Shown here piece after piece: positions 48,216 to 59,542 of a stretch of DNA of 64,000 bases. Location: NCBI RefSeq assembly GCF_032884065.1, contig NC_088880.1, positions 36,324,827-36,388,826 on the forward strand. Direction: 5' to 3'. Under the pieces are notes generated by a model. It was not told the origin of the DNA, ran no database searches, and saw only the letters and a program-made list of their open reading frames with translations. The DNA comes from Artemia franciscana (lineage: Eukaryota > Arthropoda > Branchiopoda > Anostraca > Artemiidae). The first letter of the stretch is position 1. The number at the start of each line of letters is the position of its first letter. The position numbers and the translations under genes were made by a program.

Positions 48216-48351
48216 TTTTTTTCACAACATCAAAAAAATTTTGATAACACCTGGACAGCTTATCATTTGAGAGATAACAGAATATTAGCTTCTTATGAGC
48301 AAAAGAAACATTTCGGTCATTCTATGTATTTTTTTTCTATTTTATACAGTG

Positions 48352-48500
48352 ATTTAAAAGCGGGGGGGGGGTTCCTCTCCTAATTCCTGTACGAGGAGTA
48401 CAGGAATTATTAAATTACATCCACCATGGATTGTAGAAAAACGTACAGAATTAATATGAAAAAAAATTAAACCTGTTCAAAAGAGTCTTTAAAAGCGGGG
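48352..48500. repeat. fragment of the GC-rich foldback, with a small hairpin
   Basis: AAAGCGGGGGG stretches and a perfect small hairpin AATTCCTGTAC-GAGGA-GTACAGGAATT (48382-48408) repeat parts of the larger foldback at 48549-48951. Confidence 0.6.
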
Positions 48501-48548
48501 GGTTTGCCTCTCCTAATAGTCTTCTTATAGTCCTAATTGTAGAAAAAA

Positions 48549-48951
48549 AAGAGGCTGCGTCCCAAAGTCGAACCTTAAAACGTACAGGAATTAGAAGAGG
48601 CAGTTGGGGGGCTGCCGCCCCCCAAACCCCCCGCTTTTAAAGACTCTTTTGGACAGTTTTTTTTTGTGGGGGGACTTCATTGTTACTAATTACTAGTTTC
48701 GGCGCAATGGTTCTCCTGTCCTCTTGTGTTTAACATTTTTCGAAGTTATTCCATTATTAATTCATTTCAATTATTTTTTAATTAAAAGAGGGCCTTTCCG
48801 AAGCCAAGAGCGGGGGGTTAGCAAAAAAACAAAAAACCTGTACAAAAGAGTCTTTAAAAGCGGGGGGTTTGGGGGGCGGCAGCCCCCCAACTGCCTCTTC
48901 TAATTCCTGTAGCCTACGTTTTAAGGTTTGACTTTGGGACGCAGCCTCTTT
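48549..48951. mobile_element. GC-rich foldback element, second foldback family
   Basis: Arms 48549-48656 and 48837-48951 are inverted copies of about 108-115 bp. They hold GGGGGGCTGCCGCCCCCC and CTTTTAAAGACTCTTTT. The spacer of about 180 bp is AT-rich. The right arm has five extra bases (AGCCT). It is unrelated in sequence to the FB family. Confidence 0.8.
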
Positions 48952-48984
48952 AACTCTTTAAGAAAACGAAGTTTTTTTCATATT

Positions 48985-49130
48985 TTTTCGTTTAAGATCG
49001 TATGACTTTTAGGGGGTATTTTCCCCTATTTTCTAAAATGAGGCCAATTTTCTCAGGCTCGTAACTTTTGACGGGTAAGACTAATCTTGATGAAATTTAT
49101 ATATTTAAAATCAGCAATAAAATGCAATTC
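48985..49130 (+). mobile_element. FB element fragment, plus orientation
   Basis: The block from TCGTATGACTTTTAGGGGG to AATGCAATTC, then fused to an oppositely oriented piece. Confidence 0.7.
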
Positions 49131-49480
49131 TTTTTTTTTGCCAGAAGACAAATCACGGGTGCGTGTTATATTTGTTTGTTTGTTTTTTTGTTTTTTTTCC
49201 CAAGGGTCATCGTATCGACCAAGTGGTCCTAGAATGTCGCAAGAGGGCTCATTCTAACGGAAATGAAAATTTCTAGTGCCCTTTTTAAGTGACCAAAAAA
49301 ATTGGAGGGCATCTAGGCCCCCTCCCACGCTCATTTTTTTACCAAAGTCAACGGATCAAAATTTTGAGATAGCCATTTTGGTCAGCATAGTCGAAAACCA
49401 TGATAACTATGTCTTTGGGGATGACTTACTCCCCCACAGTCCCTGGGGGAGGGGCTGCAAGTTACAAACTTTAACCAGTG
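49131..49480 (-). mobile_element. FB element fragment, minus orientation
   Basis: Nearly the same as 46880-47137, ending at CCAGTG, where another FB end is inserted. Confidence 0.8.
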
Positions 49481-50315
49481 TCAAACAGTGCGTGGTAACG
49501 AACTGTAGTAAGGAGCGACCCGGCTCAAATGTAACCAAAACTCTAAAAAATTGAATTTTGATATCAATAGCTACATCAAAAGAATCGCGTTTTAATGCTG
49601 ATTGTAAATATATAAGTTTCATCAAGTTTAGTTTTACCCATCAAAAGTTACAAGCCTGAGAAAATTTGCTTTATTTAAGAAAAAAGGGGGAATCACCCCC
49701 TAAAAGTCGTAGAATCTTAACTACAATGACACCATCAGATTCAGCGTATCAGAGAACCATACTGCAGAAGTTTCAAGCTCCTATCTACAAAAATGTGGAA
49801 TTTTGTATTTTTTGCCATAAGACAAATCACGGGTGCGTGTTTATTTGTTTGTTTTTTTTTGTTTTTTTTTCTTTTCCCCATGGGTCATCGTATCGACCAA
49901 GTGGTCCTAGAATGTCTCAAGAGGGCTCATTCTAACGGAAATGAAAAGTTCTAGTGCCCTTTTTAAGTGACCAAAAAATTGGAGGGCATCTAGGCCCCAC
50001 GCTCATTTTTTCCCCAAAATCAACGGATCAAAATTTTGAGATGGCCATTTTGTTCAGCATAGTCGAGAATCATAATAACTATGTATTTGGGGATGACTTA
50101 CTCTCCCACAGTCCCTGGGGGAGGGGCTGCAAGTTACAGACTTTGACCAGTGTTTACATATAGTAATGGTTATTGGGAGGTGTACAGACGTTTTCAGGGT
50201 TTTTTTTTTTTGGTTTTTGGGGGTAGGGTTGAGGGAGGGGGCTATTTGGGAGGATCTTTCCTTGGAGAAATATGAAAAAAATTCAATGAAAAGGGCGCAG
50301 GACGAATCTGGTCAC
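49481..50315 (-). mobile_element. FB element, 3' half, minus orientation
   Basis: This begins TCAAACAGTGCGTGGTAACG and continues to GGGCGCAGGA, and lacks the foldback part. Confidence 0.8.
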
Positions 50316-50636
50316 GTTAGAAAAAAACGTCAAATTCAGAGCTTAATATACAATGTTGGGTGTTCGGAGCCTCTCTATTATGGAGTATAATTTGAAAATA
50401 ACACAACTATACGAGCGATAAAACATATATACCACAACCATAACTCAACTAACGAAAGAACTGCTAAGAGATAACACAACTATAAAGCGAAAACAGGTGA
50501 AAACTAACGGGAAAATAAACGAACTAAGAGGTGGAAGAGGCCCAGAGAAAAAATATAATCCTTTTCCAATTTTGAGCCTAACTTCCGCAAAGGAGTAATA
50601 ATGTCAGAAGCCCCGAAATACCGAATTATTTTCTTT
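50316..50636. other. spacer of unknown nature
   Basis: A-rich sequence with no match to families in the window. Confidence 0.4.
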
Positions 50637-52292
50637 TCAAACGGTTCGTGGTAAAGAAATTTAGTAAGGAGCGACCCGGCTCAAGTTTCATCAAGTTTAG
50701 TTTTACCCATCAAAAGTTACGAGCCTGAGAAAATTTGCCCTATTTTCGAAAAAAGGAGGAAACATCCCCTAAAAGACATAGAAGCTTAACGAAAATCACA
50801 CTATCGCATTCGGCATATCAGAGAACTCTATAGCAAAAATTTCAAGTTCCTATCTAAAAAAAGTGGAATTTCATATTTTTTGCCAGAAGACAAATCACAG
50901 GTGCGTGTTTATTTGTTTGTTTGTTGTTTTTTTTTCTTTTCCCCAGGGGTCATTGTATTGACCAAGTGGTCTTAGAGTGTCGCAAGAGGGCTCATTCTTA
51001 CGAAAATGAAAAGTTCTAGTGCCCTTTTTAAGTGATAAAAAATTGGAGGGCAAATATGCCCCCTCCCACGCTAATTTTTTTCCAAAAGTCAACAGATTAA
51101 AATTTTGAGATTGCCATTTTGTTCCACATAGTCGAAAAACATAATAACTATGTCTTTGGGAATGACTTACTCCCCCACAATCGCTGGGGGAGGGGCTGCA
51201 AGTTACAAACTTTTACAAGTGTTTACATATAGTAATGGTTATTGGGAAGTGTACAGACGTTTTCAGGGGGATTTTTTGGTTTGGGGGGTGGGGTTGATGG
51301 GAGAGGGCTTTGTGAGAGGATCTTTCCTTTGAGGAATATGTCTTTGGGGAAGAAAAATTCAATGAAAAGGGCGCAGGATTTTCTAGCATTAATATAAAAA
51401 AACAATGAAATAATAAACATGAAAACGTTTTTTCAAATGAAAGTAAGGAATAGCATTGAAATTTAAAACGAACAGAGATTATTACGCATATGAGGGGTTC
51501 TAAAAATACTTTAGCATAAAGAGCGAGGTATTTAGGAGGATATAAATACCTCGCTCTTTATGCTAAAATATTTTTAGTAATTTCAACTATTTATTCTACG
51601 GCCTTTTTGATTCAGGGGTCATTCTTAAAGAATTGGGACAAAACTTACGATTTAGTGTAAAGAGCGAGGTATTAACGAGGGTACAAACCCCCTCGTACAC
51701 ATAATAAAAATATAAGAACATAAAAGTTTGTTACGTAAGTTAATTCTTAAGTTACGTATATTTTTTACTAATAAAAACGTTCGTTGAAAATTAAAAGTTC
51801 TAGTAGCTTTTTAAGTAACCGAAAAATTGGAGGGCAGCTAGGACTCCTTCCCCACCCCTTATTTCTCAAAATCCTCTGATCAAAACTAAGAGAAAGCCAT
51901 TTAGCCAAAAAAAAATTAATATACTAATTTCATTTCAATATTTTATTTGCGGAGAGCCAAAATCAAACATGCATTAATTCAAAAACGTTCAGAAATTAAA
52001 TAAAAAAAAATAGTTTTTTTAACTGAATGTAAGGAGCGACATTAAAACTTAAAACGAACAGAAATTACTCCGTATATGAAATGGGTTGTCCCCTCCGCAG
52101 TCCCTCGCTCTTTACGCTAAAGTTTGACTCTTTGCCACAATTCTACTTTTTAAAACAATTAAAAACTTTAGCGTAAAGAGCGAGGGACTGCGGAGGGGAC
52201 AACCCATTTCATATACGGAGTAATTTCTGTTCGTTTTAAGTTTTAATGTCGCTCCTTACTTTCAGTTAAAAAAAGTATTTTTTTTATTTAAT
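50637..52292 (-). mobile_element. FB element, full-length, minus orientation
   Basis: The hairpin end is decayed (TCAAACGGTTCGTGGTAAAG). It carries an internal short hairpin (51500-51577) and the terminal foldback 51995-52292, whose arms share a private GGTTGTCCCCTCCGCAGTCC block. Its distal 1068 bp are duplicated in tandem. Confidence 0.85.
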
Positions 52293-53364
52293 ACATATAG
52301 TAATGGTTATTGGGAAGTGTACAGACGTTTTCAGGGGGATTTTATTTTGTTTGGGAGTGGGGCTGAGGAGAGGGGGCTATGTTAGAGAATCTTTCCTTGG
52401 AGGAATCTGTCATGGGGGAAGAAAAATTTAATGAAAATGGCGCAGGATTCTCTAGCATTACTATAAGAAAGCAATGAAAAATAAACATGAAAACGTTTTT
52501 TCAAATGAAAGGAAGAAGTAGCATTAAAGCTTAAAATGAAAAGATATTATTACGCATATGAGGGGTTCTAAAAATACTTTAGCATATAGAGCGAGGTATT
52601 TAGGAGAAGATAAATACCTTGCTCTTTATGCTAAAGTATTTTTAGTAATTTCAACTATTTATTCTACGACCTTTCTGATTCAGGGGTCATTCTTAAAGAA
52701 TTGAGACAAAACGTCGATTTAGTGTAAAGAGCGAGGTATTAACGAGGGTACAAACCCCCTCGTATACATAATAAAAATAAAATGTTATGAAAGTTTGTTA
52801 CGTAAGTTAATTCTTAAGTTACTTATATTTTTTACTAATAAAAACGTTCGTTAAAAATTAAAAGTTCTAGTTGCCTTTTTAAGTAACCGAAAAATTGGAG
52901 GGTAACTAGGCCTCCTTCTCCGCCCCTTATTTCTCAAAATCGCCTGATCAAAACTAAGAGAATGCCATTTAGCCAAAAAAAGAATTAATATACAAATTTC
53001 ATTTTACTAATTTATGTGCGGAGAGCCAAAACCAAACATGCATTAATTCAAAAACGTTCAGAAATTAAATAAAAAAAAAATAATTTTTTTAGCTGAAAGT
53101 AAGGAGCGACATTAAAACTTAAAACGAACAGAAATTACTCCGTATATGAAATGGATGGTCCCCTCCGCAATCCCTCGTTGTTTACGCTAAAGTTTGACTC
53201 TTTGCCACAATTCTACTTTTTCAAAAAATTAAAAGCTTTAGCGTAAAGAGTAAGGGATTGCGGGGGGGACAATCCATTTCATATACGGAGTAATTTCTGT
53301 TCGTTTTAAGTTTTAATGTCGTTCCTTACTTTCAGCTAAAAAAAATTAGTTTTTTTTATTTAAT
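52293..53364 (-). mobile_element. tandem duplicate of the FB 5' half (sense)
   Basis: It restarts at ACATATAGTAATGG, exactly as at 51225, and runs 1072 bp to another foldback (53063-53364). Differences in the arms show that the duplication is not recent or that the arms have been remodelled. Confidence 0.85.
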
Positions 53365-53635
53365 TACATCAAAAGAATCGCATTTTAATGTTGTTTTAAA
53401 TATATAAGTTTCGTAAAGTTTAGTCTGTTCCCTCCTGAACGCCCTGCTCTTTACACTAAAGTTATTTTTTCTGTTTTAAAAAGTAGAGTTGAGAGAAAGT
53501 CAAACTTTAGCGTAAAGAGTGGGGCGTTGAGGAGGGAACAGCCCCTTTCACATACGGATTAATTTCTGTTCGTTTTAAGTTTTAATGTCGCTCCTTAATT
53601 TCAGTTAAAAAAAAACTTGTTTTTTTGTCTAATTA
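53365..53635 (-). mobile_element. third, shortened FB unit
   Basis: About 65 bp of the hairpin-side block (ACATCAAAAGAATCGCATTT) are joined directly to a terminal foldback (53431-53635), with most of the middle missing. Confidence 0.75.
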
Positions 53636-53749
53636 CCTTAAAGACGGAATGAAAAGAATTTGAAAATAGTTTAAGCCTATTTTATGAAGATTATAATTGG
53701 TTTCATCAAAAATAAAAGACAACATAATAATCTCTCGTGTTTTCGTGCA

Positions 53750-53895
53750 TAGCCATATTCACTTTAATGTAGTTTACTTATCTGATACACGATGTAAGGG
53801 TAGGACCTTTATGAAAAGCTTTCCTATCAGCGGAATGAAAGGCCTGTTCATAATCTGTAAATTGACCTTACTGATAAAATCTTATTTGCCTTGTG
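53750..53895 (-). pseudogene. RTE-like RT fragment
   Basis: The minus strand corresponds to the FDSVDR...ALAKVLSLYGI...MYENN region: compare TCACTTTAATGTA, AGGACCTTTATG and TTCATAATCTGTAAATTGAC with 22806-22905. It is heavily decayed. Confidence 0.6.
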
Positions 53896-54109
53896 GCAAG
53901 ACTATCTAGCCATTCGACAATTTATTCATGACCTAACATTTCACATCTCCTTAATTCACATTTCAATGCTTTCTCTACTTCCCTTACTTTCCTCTTATTC
54001 GCTTAAGATCTACAGTTCAGAAACTTCTCGTATATACCTCCTCTCTCTTCGACCATAGTTAAAGTGTTGTTAGTATTTCAAGGTACGTTTCTAACTTAAG
54101 CGAGGTGTT
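53896..54109. other. no recognisable feature
   Basis: C- and T-rich unique-looking sequence. Confidence 0.5.
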
Positions 54110-54215
54110 GAGGAGGGGGGAAACCTCCTCATACATGTTATAATTTCTGTTTGTTTTAAGTTTTAATGCTGCTCCTTACTTTCAGTTGAAAATACTTATT
54201 TTTTTATCTAATTCA
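54110..54215 (+). mobile_element. FB arm fragment
   Basis: A single arm (GCGAGGTGTTGAGGAGGGG to TTTATCTAATTC) without partner. Confidence 0.7.
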
Positions 54216-54529
54216 TTAATCAGAGCCGCTTGTTAGGGCCAAAGGTTCAAATTTCCGGTATTTTCTGCTAGGTTTAGCTTTGACTTGAATATCCATTTTA
54301 GTTTATATTTTAGATTCCTCTCGTTGTGTACTGTTTTATAACTGTACAAGACTAATAAGCCTGCAATCTGCAACTTTTCGAAGGTGATGAAAACCCCGCG
54401 TTATTTAGCCTTTTTACAACCCTATAAAGCTTCAAAAGGTTATCAAAGGCTGCGCAATAGCACTGCCTAAGTAAAGAGCGATGTCGTCACCATGTATTAT
54501 TATTATGATTTTTTTAGACCTCTTTACGC
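54216..54529. other. mostly unassigned, part resembles family Y
   Basis: The stretch TTGACTTGAATATCCATTTTA near 54280 recalls family Y in reverse. Nothing else is recognised. Confidence 0.35.
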
Positions 54530-56105
54530 TTTTTTTTAGCTCTTTACGCTAAGGTTTGACCCTTTCTCTTAACTCTACTTTTAAAACAGTAAGAAACTTT
54601 AGCGTAAAGAGCGGGGCGTTGAGGAGGAAAAGCCCCTTTCATATACGGAGTAATTTCTGTTCGTTTTAAGTTTTAATGTCGCTCCTTACTTTCATTTAAA
54701 AAAAACTTGTTTTTTTATTTAATTTCTGGGCGTTTTTGAATTAATGCATGTTTTGATCTTGGCTCTCCGCACATAAACAATCAAAAAAAAATTTGCATAT
54801 TGATTAATTGCAATTAATCGGAAGATTTTGAGAAAAAAGGATCGAGGGAGGAGGCCTAGTTGCCCTCCAAGTTTTTGATTACTTAAAAATGCAACTAGAA
54901 CTTTTAATTTTTTACAAACGTTTTCATTGGTAAAAAATATACGTTTCTTACGAATTAACTTACGTGACGACCTTCTATATTCGTATGTTTTTATTGCGCA
55001 GATGAGGGGGTTCAACCCTCGTCGATACCTCGCTCTTTACACTAAAGCTTAGGTTTTGTCCCAATTCCTTAAGAATGACCTCTGAATCACAAAGGCCGTA
55101 GAATCAATAGTTGAAATTACTAAAAATGATTTAGCGTAAAGAGGGAGGTATAAAGAGTAGGTGAACCCCTCATATGCGTAATAATTTTTGTTCGTTTTAA
55201 GTTTTAATGCTGCTCCTTACTTTCAGTAGAAAAAACTTTTCATATTTATTTTTTCATTGTTTTTTCAAGTAATGCTAGAAAATCCTGCGCCCCTTCATTG
55301 AAATTCTCTTCCCCCATGAGAAGTTTCTCCATGGAAATATCCTCCCACGTAACCTCCCCCCTCAACTCTCCTCCTAAACCAAAAAAATCCTCCTGAAAAC
55401 ATCTGAACACTTACCAGTAACCATTACTATATGTAAACACAGGTCAAAGTTTGTAACTTGCAGCCCCTCCCACTGGAACTTCGGGGGAGTAAGTCGTCCC
55501 TAAAGACATAATTATTAGGTTTTTCGATTATGGTGAATAAAATGGCTATCTCAGAATTTCGATCCGGTGACTTTTGGAGGGAAATGAGCGTGGGAGGGGG
55601 CTTAGGTGCCCTCCATTTTTTTGGTCACTTAAAAAGGGGACTAGAACTTTTAATTTCCGTTAGAATGAGCCCTCTCGCGACATTCTAGGACCACTCAGTC
55701 GATACGATCACCCCTGGGAAAAAAAAAACAAAAAAAAAACAAATAAACACGCTTCCGTGATCTGTCTTCTGGCAAAAAATGCGAAATTCCACATTTTTGT
55801 AGATAGGAGCTTGAAACTTCTACAATAAGGTTCTCTGATACGCTGAATCGGATGGTGTGATTTTCGTTATGATTGTATAACTTTAAGGGAATGTTTCCCC
55901 CTATTTTCTAAAATGAGGCAAATTTTCTCAGGCTCGTAACTTTTGATGGGTATAACTGATCTTGATGAAACTTATATATTTAAAATCAGCATTAAAATGC
56001 AATTCTTTTGATGTAACTATTGGTATCAAATTTAATTTTTTAGGGTATCGGTTACTATTGAGCCGGGTCGCTCCTTACTACAGTTCGTTACCACGAACTG
56101 TTTGA
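54530..56105 (+). mobile_element. FB element, full-length but arm-truncated
   Basis: The left arm is shortened (begins CTCTTTACGCTAAGG). The loop is in state 2. The middle and the 3' end are intact, ending TTTGA at 56105. Confidence 0.85.
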
Positions 56106-56133
56106 AAGAATTTGCAGTTAGTCTTTATTGAGA
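56106..56133 (+). repeat. 28-bp direct repeat, left copy
   Basis: AAGAATTTGCAGTTAGTCTT plus 8 bases. An identical copy is at 57842-57869. They bracket the FB copy 56134-57841. Confidence 0.9.
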
Positions 56134-57841
56134 AAATTAAATAAAAAAAAACAAGTTTTTTTAACTGAAAGTAAGGAGCGACATTAAAACTTAAAACGCA
56201 CAGAAATTACTTCGTATATGAAAGAGGCTGCTTCCTCATCAACGCCCCGCTCTTTACGCTAAAGTTTGACTCTTTCTCTCAATTCTTCTTTTTGAAACAG
56301 TAAAAAACTTTAGCGTAAAGAGCGGGGCGTTGATGAGGAAGCAGCCTCTTTCATATACGAAGTAATTTCTGTGCGTTTTAAGTTTTAATGTCGCTCCTTA
56401 CTTTCAGTTAAAAAAACTTGTTTTTTTTATTTAATTTCTAAAGGTTTTTGAATCAATGCATGTTTTGATTTTGGCTCTCCGCAGAAGAATAATCAAAACA
56501 AAATTTGCATATTTTTTTTTTGGGCTCAATGGCTTTCTCATAATTTTGATCGAATGATTTTGAGAAAAAAAGAGCGGGGGACGAAGCCTAGTTGCCCCCC
56601 GATTTTTTGGTTAATTAAAAAGGCAACTAGAACTTTTAATTATTTACGAATCTTTTTATTGGTAAAAGATTTACGTAACTTATAAATTAGCTTACGTAAA
56701 GAACTTTTGTATTCTCTTGTTTTTATTACATATATGAGGGGATTCGCCTCATCGTCAGTACCTCGCTCTTTACACTAAAGCTTAAATTTTATCCCAATTC
56801 ATTAAGAATGACCCCCTGAATCACAAAAGCCGTAGAATAAGTAGTTGAAATTACTGAAAATACTTTAGCGTAAAGAGCGAGGTATTAGAAGGAGGTGAGC
56901 CCCTCATATGGGTAATAATTTCTGTTTGTTTTAAGTTTTATTGCTATTCCTTACTTCCAGCTGAAAAAGCTTTTTCACTTTTATTTTTTAATTGTTTTTT
57001 TTAAATAATGCTAGTAAATCCTGCTCTCCCTTCATGGAAATTTTCTTCTCCCATTACAAATTCTCGAAGGAAAGTTCCCCCAGCATATCCCCCTCTTCTC
57101 AACCCCTCCCCCAAACCAAAAAAATCCTCCTGAAAACGCCTGTATACTTCCCAATAACCATTACTATATGTAAGCACAGGTCAAAGTTTGTAACTTGTTG
57201 CCCCTCCCACGGGGACTGTGGGGGAGTAAGTCGTCCCCAAAGACATAGTTATAAGGTTTTTCGACTACGCTGAATAAAATGGCTATCTCAGAATTTTGAT
57301 CCGTTTACTTTGGGAAAATAGTTAGCGTGGGAGGGGGCCTAGGTGCCCTCCAATTTTTTTGGTCACTTAAAAAGGGCACTAGAACTTTTCATTTCCATTA
57401 GAATGAGCCCTCTTGCAACATTCTAGGACAATTGTGTCAATACGATCACCCCTGGGGAAAAAAAAACAAACAAAAAAACAAACACGCATCCGTGATCTGC
57501 CTTCTGGCAAAAAATGCAAAATTCCACATTTTTGTAGATAGGAGCTCGAAACTTCTACAGTAGGGTTCTCTGATACGCTGAATCTGATGGTGTGATTGCC
57601 GTTAAGATTCTATGACTTTTAGGGGGCGTTTCCCCCTGTTTTCTAAAATAATGCAAATTTTCTCAGGCTCGTAACTTTTGATGGGTAAGACTAAACTTGA
57701 TGAAACTTATATATTTAAAATCAGCATTAAAATGCGATTCTTTTGATGTAGCTATTGGTATCAAAATTCCATTTTTTAGAGTTTTGGTTACTATTGAGCC
57801 GGGTCGCTCCTTACTACAGTTCGTTACCACGAACTGTTTGA
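56134..57841 (+). mobile_element. FB element, young full-length copy
   Basis: The foldback 56136-56435 has perfect arms and its loop (56268-56304) in state 2, the reverse complement of the loop in the 9241 and 32982 copies. From about 57005 it is nearly the same as those two, which suggests recent activity. Confidence 0.9.
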
Positions 57842-57869
57842 AAGAATTTGCAGTTAGTCTTTATTGAGA
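57842..57869 (+). repeat. 28-bp direct repeat, right copy
   Basis: Exact repeat of 56106-56133, directly after the 3' end of the FB copy. Confidence 0.9.
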
Positions 57870-58210
57870 TGAATAATGGCTTAGTGTAATAATCTTAAAA
57901 ATGGCAAAAACTTTACCATAAAAGAAAATTCTACAGGGTTAATGTTTGCAGATTTAAGCAGCATTTGCAACACAAAAATGAAAAGAAAACCGGAACTCCC
58001 AAATGTACCGTTGGTGAAAGTAAATCAGATTATTACTTAAGTGCTGTTTATTCATATTTTGAGCGTTATTCTTATAATAATGTAGGTAGGCAATTCTCAG
58101 ATCAGTTAATTGTTTCGTATACTTATTAAGTTTGTGGAAAAAGGAAAAATAAACAAACAAATAGAAACCAATTTTTAAATAATACCAATTATTTTCTCAC
58201 CATTCTAAAA
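57870..58210. other. no recognisable feature
   Basis: AT-rich spacer. A minus-strand frame at 58160-57954 has no motif. Confidence 0.5.
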
Positions 58211-58214
58211 AATG

Positions 58215-58699
58215 CAAGTCAATGACTCTCCTGTGCAATGGCCGGAAAATTTTCCCCCTCCAAAAAAGATTCCGTAGCCTATATTTCCCAACAACAAATG
58301 CTACATATGAACATTGGGCATATTGCGTAACTTGCATTCTTTTTCCCAGTGACTATTGTCATTCAGATCGTAGGGACTACGGTCAGATGGGTCATCTCAT
58401 CCCCAAAGTATAGTTTTTGGACCTTTCAACAGTGCTGAATCAAATTGCTATTTCAAAATTTTAATCGGTGTCTTTGGGGTTAAAATTGGCGTGGGAGAGA
58501 CTAGTAGTCCTCCAATCTTTTCGGTCACTTAAAAATAGTACTGACACTTTTGATACATGTTCGAAAGATAAAGCCAATATTTTTTATGAAAAATCAAATT
58601 TGTTTCTATTGCTATCAAAATGCTGTGTTTTTAAGGTTTCGGTTACTATCGGGCCCAGTTGCTCTTTGCTTACAATTCTTTGCCATGAATTGTTTGATC
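58215..58699 (+). mobile_element. old FB element copy
   Basis: Degenerate matches to the middle and the 3' end (GGTTACTATCGGGCCCAGTT, then CTTTGCCATGAATTGTTTGA). It has no foldback. Confidence 0.65.
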
Positions 58700-58830
58700 G
58701 AAGCATTGGGAGATAGGCAGCTCCTTAATAGCGGTAATTGTTTTAGTAGTGGTAATTAATAGTGGTAAATTAGCAGTGGCAAATTAATAGTGGCAATAGC
58801 TTAATAGTGGTAATTGTCTCTCTAAAGTAG
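58700..58830 (+). repeat. minisatellite of about 14 bp
   Basis: Imperfect copies of AATAGTGGTAATT or GCAGTGGCAAATT. Confidence 0.75.
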
Positions 58831-59542
58831 AACATTCCAACCGTAGGTCATGGGCACCAATTATTAAGAATATTGAACAAGGGTAAAATGTATTAATTAA
58901 AATATAGGTGGAGGGGAGCATTTTTCAAAATTGAAATAGCAAAGAGATATTTATAAGGAAAGGTATCTAGGAGAAAATCTAAGACGCCTGATCCAAAAAA
59001 TTCAGAGAAATTCCTACCCCTTCAAATTGATGTGCGTACTCATATCTATCAGAGTCGTGTAAGGGATTTCCAATGATTTAAAAAAAATTATTCCAAAAGG
59101 ATTTCTTTACATTTTCTTAGGATATTAAGTATGTAAAGTAGTAATTCGCCGAAGTATTTACACACTTGAATCTCCTCGCCCTCTAAAGGGGGCTTATATT
59201 TAAAGCTGTTTTTTAGTCAAAAATTTTAGGGCGTATTCTAAAGAGGGTGCAACATATTGTTATACCCTATTTATTACACTAGACACTGTTATTAAATGCC
59301 TTTCCTTTGAGAAAATAGCTCAATAGAAACGCCAAGAAAAAAGTTCGAAAAAATTGATGGAATTACTTATTTAAGAAGGGGTGAATACCCGAAAAGGTAT
59401 CAACTTATGCTCATGTCCTTGTTCTATTTTTGTAGCTATGAACCCTTGTTTACACTTAGCGGTAAACACAACATAGCAAGCGGTACAGTTATCAGTCAAA
59501 ATTCATCAGGGGGCTGGCTTTAGTCATTGTTATATCACTGAT
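58831..59542. other. 5' flank of the methyltransferase gene
   Basis: No repeat or gene recognised. A TCAGTCA string at about 59495, about 48 bp before the ATG, fits an arthropod initiator. No TATA box is seen at the right distance. Confidence 0.4.
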
